Shown: piece after piece, positions 34,264 to 43,069 of the stretch
How positions within the stretch are numbered: the first letter of the stretch is position 1
Layout: each line of letters opens with the position of its first letter
NCBI GenBank assembly: GCA_947383145.1
Contig: CANDCH010000001.1
Coordinates: forward strand, 248,001 to 312,000
DNA: 64,000 nt
DNA from: an uncultured bacterium
GTDB lineage: Bacteria > Bacillota > Clostridia > Oscillospirales > Oscillospiraceae
Reading direction: 5' to 3'
Made by a program: the position numbers and the translations under genes
The notes under the pieces: generated by a model
Databases searched by the model: none
What the model saw: only the letters and a program-made list of their open reading frames with translations
Told to the model about the DNA's origin: nothing

Positions 34264-36846
34264 ATGAACAGCAAGGCTTTGCCGCGCGCGCTAAAAATCA
34301 GCATCGCGGCAGTCATTTGTCTCATCGTCCTGGTGTTTTCCCTCCTGGGCGCGTCAATCCACAGCATAAGCGAAAACACGATTGAGGACATCGGCACCGC
34401 ATACATGGCCGGCATGAACGAGCAGGTATCCCTGCACTTCGAGACGATCATCGAACTGCGGCTGACCATGGCGGAATCCATCGCGCGCATCGCGGCGGGG
34501 GACGGACGCTCCAATTACGGCTCCAGGGAGGAGATCGAGTACGGCGCGCGGGCGCGCCGCTTCCTGTGCGCCGCCCTGTACTCGCCCGGCGGCGAAATTG
34601 AGATGATTTACGGCGATCCCGTGGAGCTTAACCACCCAGAGCCGTTTTTGGAGAGCCTGCGCGGCGGGGAGCGCAAGGCGGCGTCCGCCTCCGCAGGAGA
34701 GGACGGCGTGATTTTGTTCGGCGTACCCTGCGAATACCCCATGTCCGGCGGGGGGAACAGCCTTGCCATCCTGGTGGGTCTGTCCACCAAATACATGGGC
34801 GAGGTGCTCTTTCTGGATTCAGACAAGTCAATGAGCTATTCGTTCGTCATACGCAAGGACGGAAGCTACGTCGTCGGGGACGAGGACGGGGCTCATAAAA
34901 ACTACTTTGACCGGCTCCAATATATTTTCGACGGCCAGAATGAGGCGGCCGGTTTTTACATCGGGCAGCTGGCGGCCGCCATGGACGCGGGAGAGGACTA
35001 CTCCGTGATTCTGCGGGACGGCGAGTCCCGCCGCCACCTGTACTGCACCAGCCTGCCCTACTGCGAATGGTATCTGGTGACCATCCTTCCCTTCGACGGG
35101 CTGGACCACGCGATTTCAGGCATGGGCAGCCGCTGGCTGCTTTTGGTCTACGCCGCATCCCTCGCGGTGACCGCCATGCTCCTATACATATTCCGCCAGT
35201 ACATCAAGCTGTACCGGCGGCAGGTGGCGGAGCTGAAGCGCGTGAACGCGGAGATGGACGCGGCGCGGGAGGCGGCGGAGCAGGCCCGGAAGGAGGCGGA
35301 GCACGCCAACGCGGCAAAGCAGGAATTTCTCTCCAGCATGAGCCACGACATACGCACCCCCATGAACGCCGTCATTGGCATGACGGCCCTGGCCATGGAC
35401 CACACGGACAGTCCGGAGCAGGTTCAGGATTACCTGCATAAAATCGCCCTGTCAAGCAGGCACCTGCTGGGGCTGATCAACGACGTGTTGGACATATCCA
35501 AGATCGAAAGCGGGAAATTGACGCTGAATGTGGAGCCGGTCTCCCTGCGGGAGACCATGGACAGCATCGTTAACATCATACAGCCCCAGGTCAGGGAGAA
35601 GCGCCAGCGCTTCGGCGCGGACGCCTACGAAATTCTCTCCGAGCGCGTGCGCTGCGACGGCGTGCGGCTGAATCAGGTGCTGATCAACCTGCTGGGGAAC
35701 GCCGTCAAGTTTACGCCGGAGAACGGGTCCGTCCAGACGGCTGTGTACCAGGAGGCGCTTCCGGGGGACGCCTCCCGCGTCCGCACCCACTTCCTGGTGC
35801 GCGACACCGGCATCGGCATGTCGGAAGAGTACCAGAAGAAGATTTTCGAGTCCTTCAGCCGGGAGAACAGCACCCGGGTGCGGCACACAGAGGGGTCGGG
35901 GCTGGGCATGGCGATCACCAAGTATATTGTGGACGCCATGGGCGGCAGCATCTCCGTGCGCAGCGAACAGGGCAGAGGCAGCGAATTTCACGTGGTCCTT
36001 GACCTGGAAAAGGAGGAGGAGCGGGAGGCCGGTCCGGCCTTCCCGGACTGGAGCGTGCTGGTTGTGGACGGCGACGAGCGGCTGTGCGTCAACGCCGCCC
36101 GGGAACTGGCGGCCGCCGGCGTCCGCGCCGGGTGGCGCCTGAGCGGGGAACAGGCGGCGGAATGGGCCGAGGAGCACCGCCGGGACGGCGGCCGCCGGCT
36201 GATTCTGCTGGGGCGGGAGCTGACGGACATGGACGGGGTGGCGGCCGCCCGGGAAATCCGCCGGCGCTGCGGGGAGGACGGTCCGGCCCTGCTGCTCTCG
36301 GCCTGCGATTGGAGCGGGATTGAGGAGGAGGCCGGACAGGCGGGGATTTCCGGCTTTGTCCCCAGGCCGCTGTTCCGGTCCACCCTGCTGGACGCTCTGA
36401 GCGCCTGTTCCGGCGCCGCCGGAGAGGAACGGCCGCCCGCGGCCGGAGCGGCGGCGGACCCGGCACTGCGCGGAAAGCGCATTTTGCTGGCGGAGGACAA
36501 CGAGCTCAACTGGGAGGTGGCGAGAGAGCTGCTTTCCGCCCTTGAACTGGAATTGGATTGGGCGGAAAACGGAAAAATCTGCGCCGCAAAATTTGAGAGC
36601 TCTCCGATTGGATATTACGACGCGATCATCATGGACGTGCGGATGCCCGTAATGGACGGCTACGAGGCGACCTCAGCCATTCGGAGCTTGGACCGGGAGG
36701 ACGCGGGCATACCCATCATCGCCATGACGGCGGACGCGTTTTCAGAGGACATTCAGAAGTGCCTGGAGTGCGGCATGAACGACCACCTGGCCAAACCGAT
36801 TGACATTCAGACCGTCGCCTGCAAGCTGAAAAAGCATTTGCGCTAA
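34264..36846 (+). CDS. Membrane hybrid histidine kinase with one degenerate and one intact receiver
   Basis: An 860-residue protein. Membrane segments near 11-32 and 286-306 enclose an external Cache-like sensor. A coiled coil (about 315-350) leads to HisKA ([17 protein letters not shown]), then HATPase_c (GNAVKFT, DTGIGM, GSGLGMAI). The first receiver (about 595-715) has Gly650 where the phospho-acceptor Asp is expected and Arg701 in place of the conserved Lys, so it cannot be phosphorylated in the normal way. The second receiver (IIMDVRMPVMDG) is intact. Overall order matches the double-receiver kinase at 18080-21145, which keeps both Asp residues. RBS GAAGGAAG precedes the ATG. Confidence 0.88.
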   Translation: MNSKALPRALKISIAAVICLIVLVFSLLGASIHSISENTIEDIGTAYMAGMNEQVSLHFETIIELRLTMAESIARIAAGDGRSNYGSREEIEYGARARRFLCAALYSPGGEIEMIYGDPVELNHPEPFLESLRGGERKAASASAGEDGVILFGVPCEYPMSGGGNSLAILVGLSTKYMGEVLFLDSDKSMSYSFVIRKDGSYVVGDEDGAHKNYFDRLQYIFDGQNEAAGFYIGQLAAAMDAGEDYSVILRDGESRRHLYCTSLPYCEWYLVTILPFDGLDHAISGMGSRWLLLVYAASLAVTAMLLYIFRQYIKLYRRQVAELKRVNAEMDAAREAAEQARKEAEHANAAKQEFLSSMSHDIRTPMNAVIGMTALAMDHTDSPEQVQDYLHKIALSSRHLLGLINDVLDISKIESGKLTLNVEPVSLRETMDSIVNIIQPQVREKRQRFGADAYEILSERVRCDGVRLNQVLINLLGNAVKFTPENGSVQTAVYQEALPGDASRVRTHFLVRDTGIGMSEEYQKKIFESFSRENSTRVRHTEGSGLGMAITKYIVDAMGGSISVRSEQGRGSEFHVVLDLEKEEEREAGPAFPDWSVLVVDGDERLCVNAARELAAAGVRAGWRLSGEQAAEWAEEHRRDGGRRLILLGRELTDMDGVAAAREIRRRCGEDGPALLLSACDWSGIEEEAGQAGISGFVPRPLFRSTLLDALSACSGAAGEERPPAAGAAADPALRGKRILLAEDNELNWEVARELLSALELELDWAENGKICAAKFESSPIGYYDAIIMDVRMPVMDGYEATSAIRSLDREDAGIPIIAMTADAFSEDIQKCLECGMNDHLAKPIDIQTVACKLKKHLR

Positions 36847-36874
36847 GGGGACCGTCCGGCGGCCGCCCTTCTTT

Positions 36875-36919
36875 GACGAATGCGCGGGGGAGGCCGCTGG
36901 CCTCCCCCGCGCATTCGTC
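36875..36919. terminator. Bidirectional terminator-like hairpin
   Basis: A 21-bp perfect stem with a GCT loop between convergent genes; its right arm overlaps the stop codon of the glycosyltransferase gene. Confidence 0.7.
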
Positions 36920-38234
36920 ATTGCAGCACGTCCCGGACGTTGTCCCTGACCCGCTGGGCCAGCCGGGCGTACTGCGCCCGCTCCTCGCCGCTGAATCCGG
37001 CCAGCCGGGCCTCCTCAAAATCCTCCCAGGCGTGGTCCACGTCGGCCAGCGCCTGCCCCGCGGCGGGGAGCAGGGTGATTTGCAGCCATTTCTCCCTGGC
37101 GCCGGACGCCGCCTTGGCCTCCGCGGCGGACACCAGCCCCTTGGCCGACAGCCGCTGGAGCAGCACGGACAGGCTCCCCCCGGACAATCCGGCAAATTCC
37201 GCCAGCTCCTTCCTGGCGCCCCCGTTCCACTGCCGCAGGCGGAGCAGCAGCCCCGCCTCCGCCAGGGACAGGCCGTTTTTCTGGGCGGCGGGCTCCAGGT
37301 AGTAGTCCAGCAGCTTCCGCTCCCGCAGCGCGTCGTACAACAGCCCCTCCCCCTCCAGGGCCCCGGAGCGGACCCGGATGCGCTCCTCCCCCAGCCTGGT
37401 GGACACCAGGGGCAGGGGCGGCGCAGCCCCGTCCTGGGCCGCGTCGATGAGGAAGCGGTACACCTTCAGGCGGCGCTTCTCATACTCCTCTTCCTCCAGC
37501 ACGGTCTTATAGAACTGGTTGTAGTACTCAAACAGCATCAGCTTGGTGCGCACGGTTTTGGAGATGCTCATTCCCTGGCTGGCCAGGGAGCCCTTTGTTT
37601 TGACATAGTAATAGACGGGCACCTGGAGGGCGAAAACCCGCCGGGTGTGGCGGATGTATTCCAGGTTGAACAGAAAATCCTCGCACCAGCTGATCTCCGG
37701 GTCCATCCGCAGGCCGTGCTCCGTGACGATGTCCCTGCGGTACAGCTTGTTCCACAGCACGCCGTAGTAGAAGTCGGCGGGGTTCTCCATCATGTGGGCG
37801 GCGAACTCCTCCCGGGTCAGCGGGCGGTCCTCGTCGATGTCCCCCTTGGGGGACACCCGCCCCCCCACCACCCGGTAGAAGTCGGAGATCACCAGGTCGC
37901 AGGCGTGCTCCCGGGCGGCCCGCACCAGCAGCTTGGTGGCGTTGGGGGTGATCCAGTCGTCGGCGTCCAGAAACTGGAGGTACTCCCCCCGGGCCAGCGC
38001 CATGGCCTGGTTGCGGGTGTCGGACACGCCGGAGTTCTCCTTGCGCAGCACCCGCACCCGCCCGTCCGCCTGGGCGAACCCGTCACAGATGGCGCCGGAG
38101 CCGTCCCGGCTGCCGTCGTCGGCCAGGATCAGCTCAAAGTCGGAGAATTCCTGGCTGAGCACGCTGTCCACGCAGCGGCGGAGGGTGGCCTCTGCGTTAT
38201 AAATTGGGACGATGATGCTGACGCACGGTTCCAT
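36918..38234 (-). CDS. GT2 glycosyltransferase fused to a C-terminal MarR-like winged-helix domain
   Basis: A 438-residue protein. Residues 1 to about 230 are a family 2 glycosyltransferase: VSIIVPIYNAEATL, LADDGS (37-42), ENSGVSDTRNQ and the DxD-type DADDW (90-94). From about 295 to 438 the sequence turns into a MarR-like domain: LSLAEAGLLLRLRQW, a recognition unit RKELAEFAGLSGGSLSVLLQRLSAKGLV, a wing region (REKWLQITLLPAAGQAL) and a closing helix pair (FSGEERAQYARLAQRVRDNV). The reading frame is continuous, so this is one polypeptide. It suggests a surface-sugar transferase that also binds DNA or senses a ligand. It has its own strong promoter and no operon partner. Confidence 0.8.
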   Translation of the reverse strand: MEPCVSIIVPIYNAEATLRRCVDSVLSQEFSDFELILADDGSRDGSGAICDGFAQADGRVRVLRKENSGVSDTRNQAMALARGEYLQFLDADDWITPNATKLLVRAAREHACDLVISDFYRVVGGRVSPKGDIDEDRPLTREEFAAHMMENPADFYYGVLWNKLYRRDIVTEHGLRMDPEISWCEDFLFNLEYIRHTRRVFALQVPVYYYVKTKGSLASQGMSISKTVRTKLMLFEYYNQFYKTVLEEEEYEKRRLKVYRFLIDAAQDGAAPPLPLVSTRLGEERIRVRSGALEGEGLLYDALRERKLLDYYLEPAAQKNGLSLAEAGLLLRLRQWNGGARKELAEFAGLSGGSLSVLLQRLSAKGLVSAAEAKAASGAREKWLQITLLPAAGQALADVDHAWEDFEEARLAGFSGEERAQYARLAQRVRDNVRDVLQ

Positions 38235-38269
38235 ATCAACACTCCTATGTCAAAAAATGGTCTTTTTGT

Positions 38270-38299
38270 ATTATAGCAGGCCCCGGGCCCCTTTGTCAA
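38270..38299 (-). promoter_or_regulatory. Promoter of the GT2-MarR gene
   Basis: Minus strand TTGACA (38299-38294), 18 nt, TATAAT (38275-38270) with TGC before it (extended -10). Confidence 0.8.
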
Positions 38300-38320
38300 T
38301 CCGCGCAAGTCCCCACAGGA

Positions 38321-38356
38321 GAAGCCGCCGGACCCCAGGAGGGGTCCGGCGGCTTC
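38321..38356 (-). terminator. Stem-loop after the permuted GH3 gene
   Basis: A 16-bp stem (GAAGCCGCCGGACCCC and partner) with an AGGA loop lies just downstream of the GH3 stop codon; no U-run is seen, so it may only protect the mRNA end. Confidence 0.55.
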
Positions 38357-38381
38357 GTCAAAGCGGGAAGGGACGGCCGTC

Positions 38382-41300
38382 TCAGGCGGCGCTCTTTTCC
38401 TTTTTCCAGCGGCGCACGATGGCCACCACGCCCCAGGCGGTCAGACCCGCAGCGACCACGGCCTCGCCGATGAGGATGAACCAGTAGTTGGCGAAGGGCA
38501 GCTCACCCACGGACACGCCGTGGACGATGCCGTTCATGGCGTTGGAGTTCACGGTGGTGTACAGGATGTGCTTCACCGCCTGACGGGCAAAATACTGGGA
38601 GGCGGGGTTGCCCATATCCAGCGGCGCGTCCACCTCGTAGCCGGTGAGCTTCAGGTCGCCGCCGGCCCGGACGCACTGTTCGGTGTCCATGTAGCCGCCG
38701 TTGTCGTAGTCGGTGATCACGGTGCCGTCAAAGCCCCACTCGTCCCGGAGCACGGCGGTGAGCAGGCTGTAGTTGCCGCCCGCCCAGGTGCAGCCGATGC
38801 GGTTGAAGGAGGACATCACGGCCATGACGGCGGGAATCTCCACCTGGGCCTCGGTGAAGGACTTGGACCCCTCGTCGTAGGTCTGGGTCTTGATGGTGGT
38901 GGTCCCCCGGTCCTCAATGCAGGTCTGGAAGGGCTTCAGGTAGAGCTCGCGGATGGCCTGCTCGTTGGAGAAGGTAACCAGGCCGTTGCGGTAGTCCTCC
39001 TGGTCGTTGAGGGCAAAGTGCTTGATGTAGGCGTACACGCCCTTCTCGGCGCAGGCCACGGAGGCCTCCAGGGCCATTTCGCCGGACATGAAGCCGTCCT
39101 CGGAGTAGTACTCGAAGTTACGGCCGGCGAAGGGGGTGCGGTGAATGTTCATGGCGGGGGCGTACCAGCCGGAGATGATGCCGGTGTACTGGTGGTTGCC
39201 CCAGTTGCCGTCGGCGGCCAGGGCGTCCTCGCCCACATAGTAGCCGTGGTAGTAGGAGTTCTGGCGGTCCCAGCTGGCGGCGATGTTGGCGGCGCAGGGA
39301 TAGGTGATGGAGTAGGGCTCGTGGGTGACGCCGCCCTCGTTCAGGCCGGAGGGGCCGTCGAAGTCGATGGCCCGGGGCTTGCTGGTGTTGGCGTTGGCCA
39401 GGGTCTGATAGCCGCCGTTGCGGATGAGGTCGTGGATCTCGGTGGTGGTCATCTGGTCGATGAGGGCGTCCCAGCCGCCCTCGGCGTCCACCTCGTCGAA
39501 GCTGCGGCCCCGGAAGTCGATGAGCTCCAGGTCGCCGCTCTTGCCGTACTGGCCGGCCTTGGCGGCGGCCTCCTCCTCGGTCATGGGGGTGAGGGACGCG
39601 CCCACGCCCTTGGCCCGGATGGCGTCCCGGATGGCGTCGGAGGCGGGCACCTCCCAGGTCAGGCCGTTCTTCTCACTGTAGCCGCTGGGGCGCTTGCTGT
39701 CCTGGCTGCCGTGGGGCTTGGGGAAGGTGCCGGTCCAGTCCTGCCGGGTGAGGTACTGGCTCCGGGCGGTGAACTCGTCGGACACCGCGTGGTCGAACTG
39801 GTTGGTCACGGCCGCGCCGGTGAGGGACTTGGCGTAGGTCTCGTTGTCCACGCCGCCGTTTCCGCTGAAGCTGTAGGTCCACTTGCCCACGAAGGAGGCG
39901 TCCGCCCCGCCGAACAGGGGCTCCACCTCCTGCCCGCCGAAGGCCAGGAAGTTGTCGGCGGCGGCGTGGGCGTTGTCCGCGGCGGTGAGCAGGTAGTCCC
40001 CCGCCTCCAGGATGTAGGTCTTGGCCTTCACGTCGTCATAGGAAACGAAGTCCTTCCGGTTGACGGTGACGGTGACGGTCTCGGACTGGCCGGGCTGGAT
40101 CTCGCCGGTCTTCTCAAAGCCCACCAGGGAGACGGCGGACTTCTCCACGTAGTTGGTCTTGTCGTAGTCGGTGTAGGGGGCGTTGAGGTAGACCTGTACC
40201 ACGTCCCGGCCGGCCACGCTGCCGGTGTTCTTCACGGTGACCTGGATCTGGATGTCGCCGTTGGCGTCCATCTGGCTCATCTGGAAGCCGGACCACTCAA
40301 AGGTGGTGTAGGAGATGCCGTAGCCGAAGGGATACTGCACCGTGGCGGCGTAGTCGTAGTCCCCGGCGCTGCCCTGGCCCAGAACCTTATCCACGTACCG
40401 GGTCTCGTAGTACTTGTAGCCCACGTAGATGCCCTCGTCGTAGAACACCGCGGCGCTCACGTCCTCGCCGCCGTTGACCAGCATCATCTCGCCCATGTTC
40501 TGCATGGCGGGGGAGGAGAAGGCGTCGTAGGCGAAGGTGTCCACCAGGTGGCCGGAGGGGTTGATGTTGCCGCTGAGCACGTCGGCGATGGAGCGGCAGG
40601 TGTCGCCGCCGGCGCCGGCGGCCCACAGCACGGCGCTGATGTTGGGGAAGTCCTTCACCCAGCCCAGCTCGAAGGCGTTGTTGGTGTTGACCACAATGAT
40701 GACGTTGTCAAAGTTGTCGTTCAGGTACTGGATAACCCCCAGCTCCACGGAGTCGGGCTCCAGGTAGTGCTTCTCCCGGTCCTCGGCGGAGGCGGCGAAG
40801 TCGCCCATGTAGCGGCCCAGGTCCCGGCCCTCGCCGCCGGTGCGGGAGAAGAAGAACACAGGGGTGGTGCCCTCCGCCTCGGCCTTGGCGGCGTCGGGGA
40901 TGGCGGACACGGGGGCCTCATGGATGGACCAGTCCTCGGCGAAGCCGTACATCACCGCGCCGCCGCCCCGGGTGTAGGACCCGTGGTTGTCGCTGTAGAA
41001 CTTCCACAGCGCCTCGTTCACGGAGAAGCCCTGCTCGGTGAGGGCGGTCTTCATGTCGCTGGAGATGGTGGACACGCCGGAACCGGTGCCGCCGGCCAGC
41101 AGGTCCACGGAGGAGGCGGAGAACAGGCTCAGCTTGGAGCCCGCCGCCACGGGCAGGCCCTTGCCGCCCTCGGCCTTATTATAGAGGAGCACAAAGCCCT
41201 CGGCGCCCGCCTTGCGGGTGTAGGCCTGCTCGGCGGCCTGGAGCTCCTTGGAATCGGCGATATCGCGCTTGTAGTAGTCGGCGTCCACTCCGGCGGGCGC

Positions 41301-41477
41301 TCCGCCGGTGCTGAACTGGGTCTCGCCAAAGATATCCCGGAGCACCAGGTCATAGGAAGAGGTGGTGATGACGGGGAGCGCGACGGAGAATGCCAGAAGC
41401 GCCGCCAGCAGCGTCGCCACAATGGCGGTAAAGGTCTTCGCGCTCAGTTTCTTTTTCGTTCCTTTCTCTTTTGCCAC
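38382..41477 (-). CDS. Large membrane-anchored, domain-permuted GH3 glycoside hydrolase
   Basis: A 1031-residue protein. Membrane segments lie near residues 15-37 and 995-1018. The GH3 C-terminal alpha/beta sandwich comes first (about 85-390, with PFGYGISYTTFEWSGF at its end), then a fibronectin-like domain (about 400-490), and the catalytic barrel last (about 660-960). The barrel has AYIKHFALNDQED and the nucleophile Asp923 in GTVITDYDNGGYMD. Swapped domain order is known in a subset of GH3 enzymes. Anchors at both ends should hold the enzyme against the outer face of the membrane. The GTG start at 41477 follows GGAGG by 7 nt. It lies behind the second LytTR/GHKL pair but has its own promoter after a terminator. 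Confidence 0.88.
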   Translation of the reverse strand: MAKEKGTKKKLSAKTFTAIVATLLAALLAFSVALPVITTSSYDLVLRDIFGETQFSTGGAPAGVDADYYKRDIADSKELQAAEQAYTRKAGAEGFVLLYNKAEGGKGLPVAAGSKLSLFSASSVDLLAGGTGSGVSTISSDMKTALTEQGFSVNEALWKFYSDNHGSYTRGGGAVMYGFAEDWSIHEAPVSAIPDAAKAEAEGTTPVFFFSRTGGEGRDLGRYMGDFAASAEDREKHYLEPDSVELGVIQYLNDNFDNVIIVVNTNNAFELGWVKDFPNISAVLWAAGAGGDTCRSIADVLSGNINPSGHLVDTFAYDAFSSPAMQNMGEMMLVNGGEDVSAAVFYDEGIYVGYKYYETRYVDKVLGQGSAGDYDYAATVQYPFGYGISYTTFEWSGFQMSQMDANGDIQIQVTVKNTGSVAGRDVVQVYLNAPYTDYDKTNYVEKSAVSLVGFEKTGEIQPGQSETVTVTVNRKDFVSYDDVKAKTYILEAGDYLLTAADNAHAAADNFLAFGGQEVEPLFGGADASFVGKWTYSFSGNGGVDNETYAKSLTGAAVTNQFDHAVSDEFTARSQYLTRQDWTGTFPKPHGSQDSKRPSGYSEKNGLTWEVPASDAIRDAIRAKGVGASLTPMTEEEAAAKAGQYGKSGDLELIDFRGRSFDEVDAEGGWDALIDQMTTTEIHDLIRNGGYQTLANANTSKPRAIDFDGPSGLNEGGVTHEPYSITYPCAANIAASWDRQNSYYHGYYVGEDALAADGNWGNHQYTGIISGWYAPAMNIHRTPFAGRNFEYYSEDGFMSGEMALEASVACAEKGVYAYIKHFALNDQEDYRNGLVTFSNEQAIRELYLKPFQTCIEDRGTTTIKTQTYDEGSKSFTEAQVEIPAVMAVMSSFNRIGCTWAGGNYSLLTAVLRDEWGFDGTVITDYDNGGYMDTEQCVRAGGDLKLTGYEVDAPLDMGNPASQYFARQAVKHILYTTVNSNAMNGIVHGVSVGELPFANYWFILIGEAVVAAGLTAWGVVAIVRRWKKEKSAA

Positions 41478-41618
41478 AAGAATCCCTCCAAATAAAAGAA
41501 ATAATTTGGGTTTTGCCGGGCGGTGTCCGCCGGCGCGACGCCCCGGCTCCTCGCGCCTGTGGTCCGCATCCCCCCTCGTTCCAATGTGCTTGTGCGCCTG
41601 CGTGCGCGTCTATTCCCT

Positions 41619-41647
41619 AATGTACCGTGCCGCCGGGGCGGTTTCAA
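41619..41647 (-). promoter_or_regulatory. Promoter of the permuted GH3 gene
   Basis: Minus strand TTGAAA (41647-41642), 17 nt, AATGTA on plus = TACATT (41624-41619). The -35 sequence is identical to that of the GH3 gene at 1-1257. Confidence 0.65.
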
Positions 41648-41652
41648 TGCGG

Positions 41653-41688
41653 CAAAACTTTTTTGGTCGGTTCCGCCACTTTTTTTGC
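41653..41688 (-). promoter_or_regulatory. Direct repeat at 21-bp spacing before the GH3 promoter, candidate LytTR site
   Basis: ACTTTTTTGG starting at 41657 and ACTTTTTTTG starting at 41678 are 21 bp apart, directly upstream of the -35 element. On the minus strand they read as AAAAAAGT cores, compatible with the A/T-rich 5' half of LytTR consensus sites. The sequence differs from the GTTYGTCC type of the first locus, as expected for a different regulator. Confidence 0.4.
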
Positions 41689-41697
41689 ATAAAAGCA

Positions 41698-41727
41698 GGG
41701 GAGCGTCCGTTAATGTGGACACTCCCC
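41698..41727 (-). terminator. Terminator after the second GHKL kinase gene
   Basis: An 11-bp stem (GGGGAGTGTCC and partner on the minus strand, one G-T pair) followed by TGCTTTTATG. It separates the kinase from the GH3 gene. Confidence 0.65.
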
Positions 41728-41734
41728 TCACAAA

Positions 41735-43069
41735 TTAACCTGTTTTTTCCACATTTTCCACAATTGGAAGCAGAATGGACAGCCGGTAAATTCCCCCGCC
41801 GGTCTGGAGCTGGAGGTCCCCGCCGTACTTTTCCGCGAGCATCTTGATGCTCTGCATTCCGAAGCCGTGGAACCGCTTGTCCGCCTTCGTGGTCATGGGC
41901 AGCCCGTGGTCCAGCTCCAGCACGCCGTCGTAGTAGTTCTCCTGGCTGACGATCAGAAAATGGTCCTGGGCGTGGACGGTGAGGGAGATCAGCCGTTTGT
42001 CCGGGTCCTCCAGGCGGTCCACCGCCTCGATGGCGTTGTCCAGAATGTTGCCGAACAGGGCGTAGATGTCGGCGTCCTCCATGAAGCGCAGTCTGGCGCC
42101 GTCCGCCACGCAGGTCAGCACAATCCGCTTGCCCGAGCACATCAGGGACTTGTTGGACAGCACCAGGTCCAGCGCCGCGCACTCCGTCTTGAGCCCGCAG
42201 TCGTAGATGTTCACCAGGCTCTCAAGCTCCCGCAGCTCCTTCTGGCGGCCCAGATCCCCCAGGGCGGCGATCTGGTGCTTGATGTCGTGGCAGCGGATGT
42301 TGATGGCGTCCACCGTCTCCTTTTCCAGGGCGTACCGGCTGCGCTCCGCGTGGAGGAGCTGCTCGGCGATCTGGGCCTTTTTTTCCGACTCCGCCTGGCG
42401 CACCTGGCACATGCTGATGATCAGGGCCAGCAGGGACAGCAGGATGGAGATGATGTTGATGCAGACCATCACCGGCTCGCCGGTGTCCAGCCCCAGTTCG
42501 ATTCGGATCATGGGCTCCAGCACGATGACCACCCCCACCACCACCGCCGCCGTGGCCAGCATGACGTCGCCCTCGCCGCCGTACCGGTCGTACTCCAGAA
42601 TATCGTACCGGCTCCGGAAGGCCAGCACAAAGCACAGGCAGGCCAGCGCGGTAAGTCCGGCCAGAATCAGGTTGTTCACCCAGAGGGGCCGGGGCGGGAG
42701 CAGGGCCCACACCACCTCGGCGGCCCGCTCGGCGCAGTGCTGGAGGATGTAGCCGGTGGTGCCGCCGTAGAGGGCGGCGGTCCAGCCGCAGCGCAGGCAG
42801 AAGCGGAAGGCGGCCACAGTGAGCAGAAAGGTGCCCAGATACTTCACAATGACCAGAACGCCCACGTCGCACACGGGGCTGGGGGCGAACAGCCACTGAT
42901 AGCTGCACCAGTAGGCCCACAGGCACTCCGCCAGCAGGGCGGCGGCCGCGCGGGGGGCGAACAGGGGCCGGGGCTTCAGGCCGTGCCCCGCCACCACGCA
43001 GCAGGCCAGCAGCGCCGCCAGCATGTAGAAGTCCACCCCAAGCAGCGCCCAGAGCTCGCCGGGGGCCAT
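41735..43069 (-). CDS. GHKL sensor histidine kinase, partner of the second LytTR regulator
   Basis: A 444-residue protein with about six hydrophobic segments in the first 215 residues, a coiled linker (VRQAESEKKAQIAEQLLHAERSRY), the H-box NIRCHDIKHQIAAL, and a GHKL ATPase domain with FGNILDNAIEAV and HGFGMQSIKML. The start overlaps the regulator stop as ATGA. A small membrane-embedded sensor without an external domain usually detects peptides or envelope state. No peptide precursor gene was found beside it. Confidence 0.9.
   Translation of the reverse strand: MAPGELWALLGVDFYMLAALLACCVVAGHGLKPRPLFAPRAAAALLAECLWAYWCSYQWLFAPSPVCDVGVLVIVKYLGTFLLTVAAFRFCLRCGWTAALYGGTTGYILQHCAERAAEVVWALLPPRPLWVNNLILAGLTALACLCFVLAFRSRYDILEYDRYGGEGDVMLATAAVVVGVVIVLEPMIRIELGLDTGEPVMVCINIISILLSLLALIISMCQVRQAESEKKAQIAEQLLHAERSRYALEKETVDAINIRCHDIKHQIAALGDLGRQKELRELESLVNIYDCGLKTECAALDLVLSNKSLMCSGKRIVLTCVADGARLRFMEDADIYALFGNILDNAIEAVDRLEDPDKRLISLTVHAQDHFLIVSQENYYDGVLELDHGLPMTTKADKRFHGFGMQSIKMLAEKYGGDLQLQTGGGIYRLSILLPIVENVEKTG

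Noticed and set aside
38520-41495. A 991-codon open frame on the plus strand opposite the permuted GH3 gene, and similar long antisense frames at 19100-21136 and 31602-34076.
   Set aside because: Composition is Gly/Val/His/Leu-rich without motifs, as expected for antisense of GC-rich genes; the opposite strand encodes clear enzymes or kinases.
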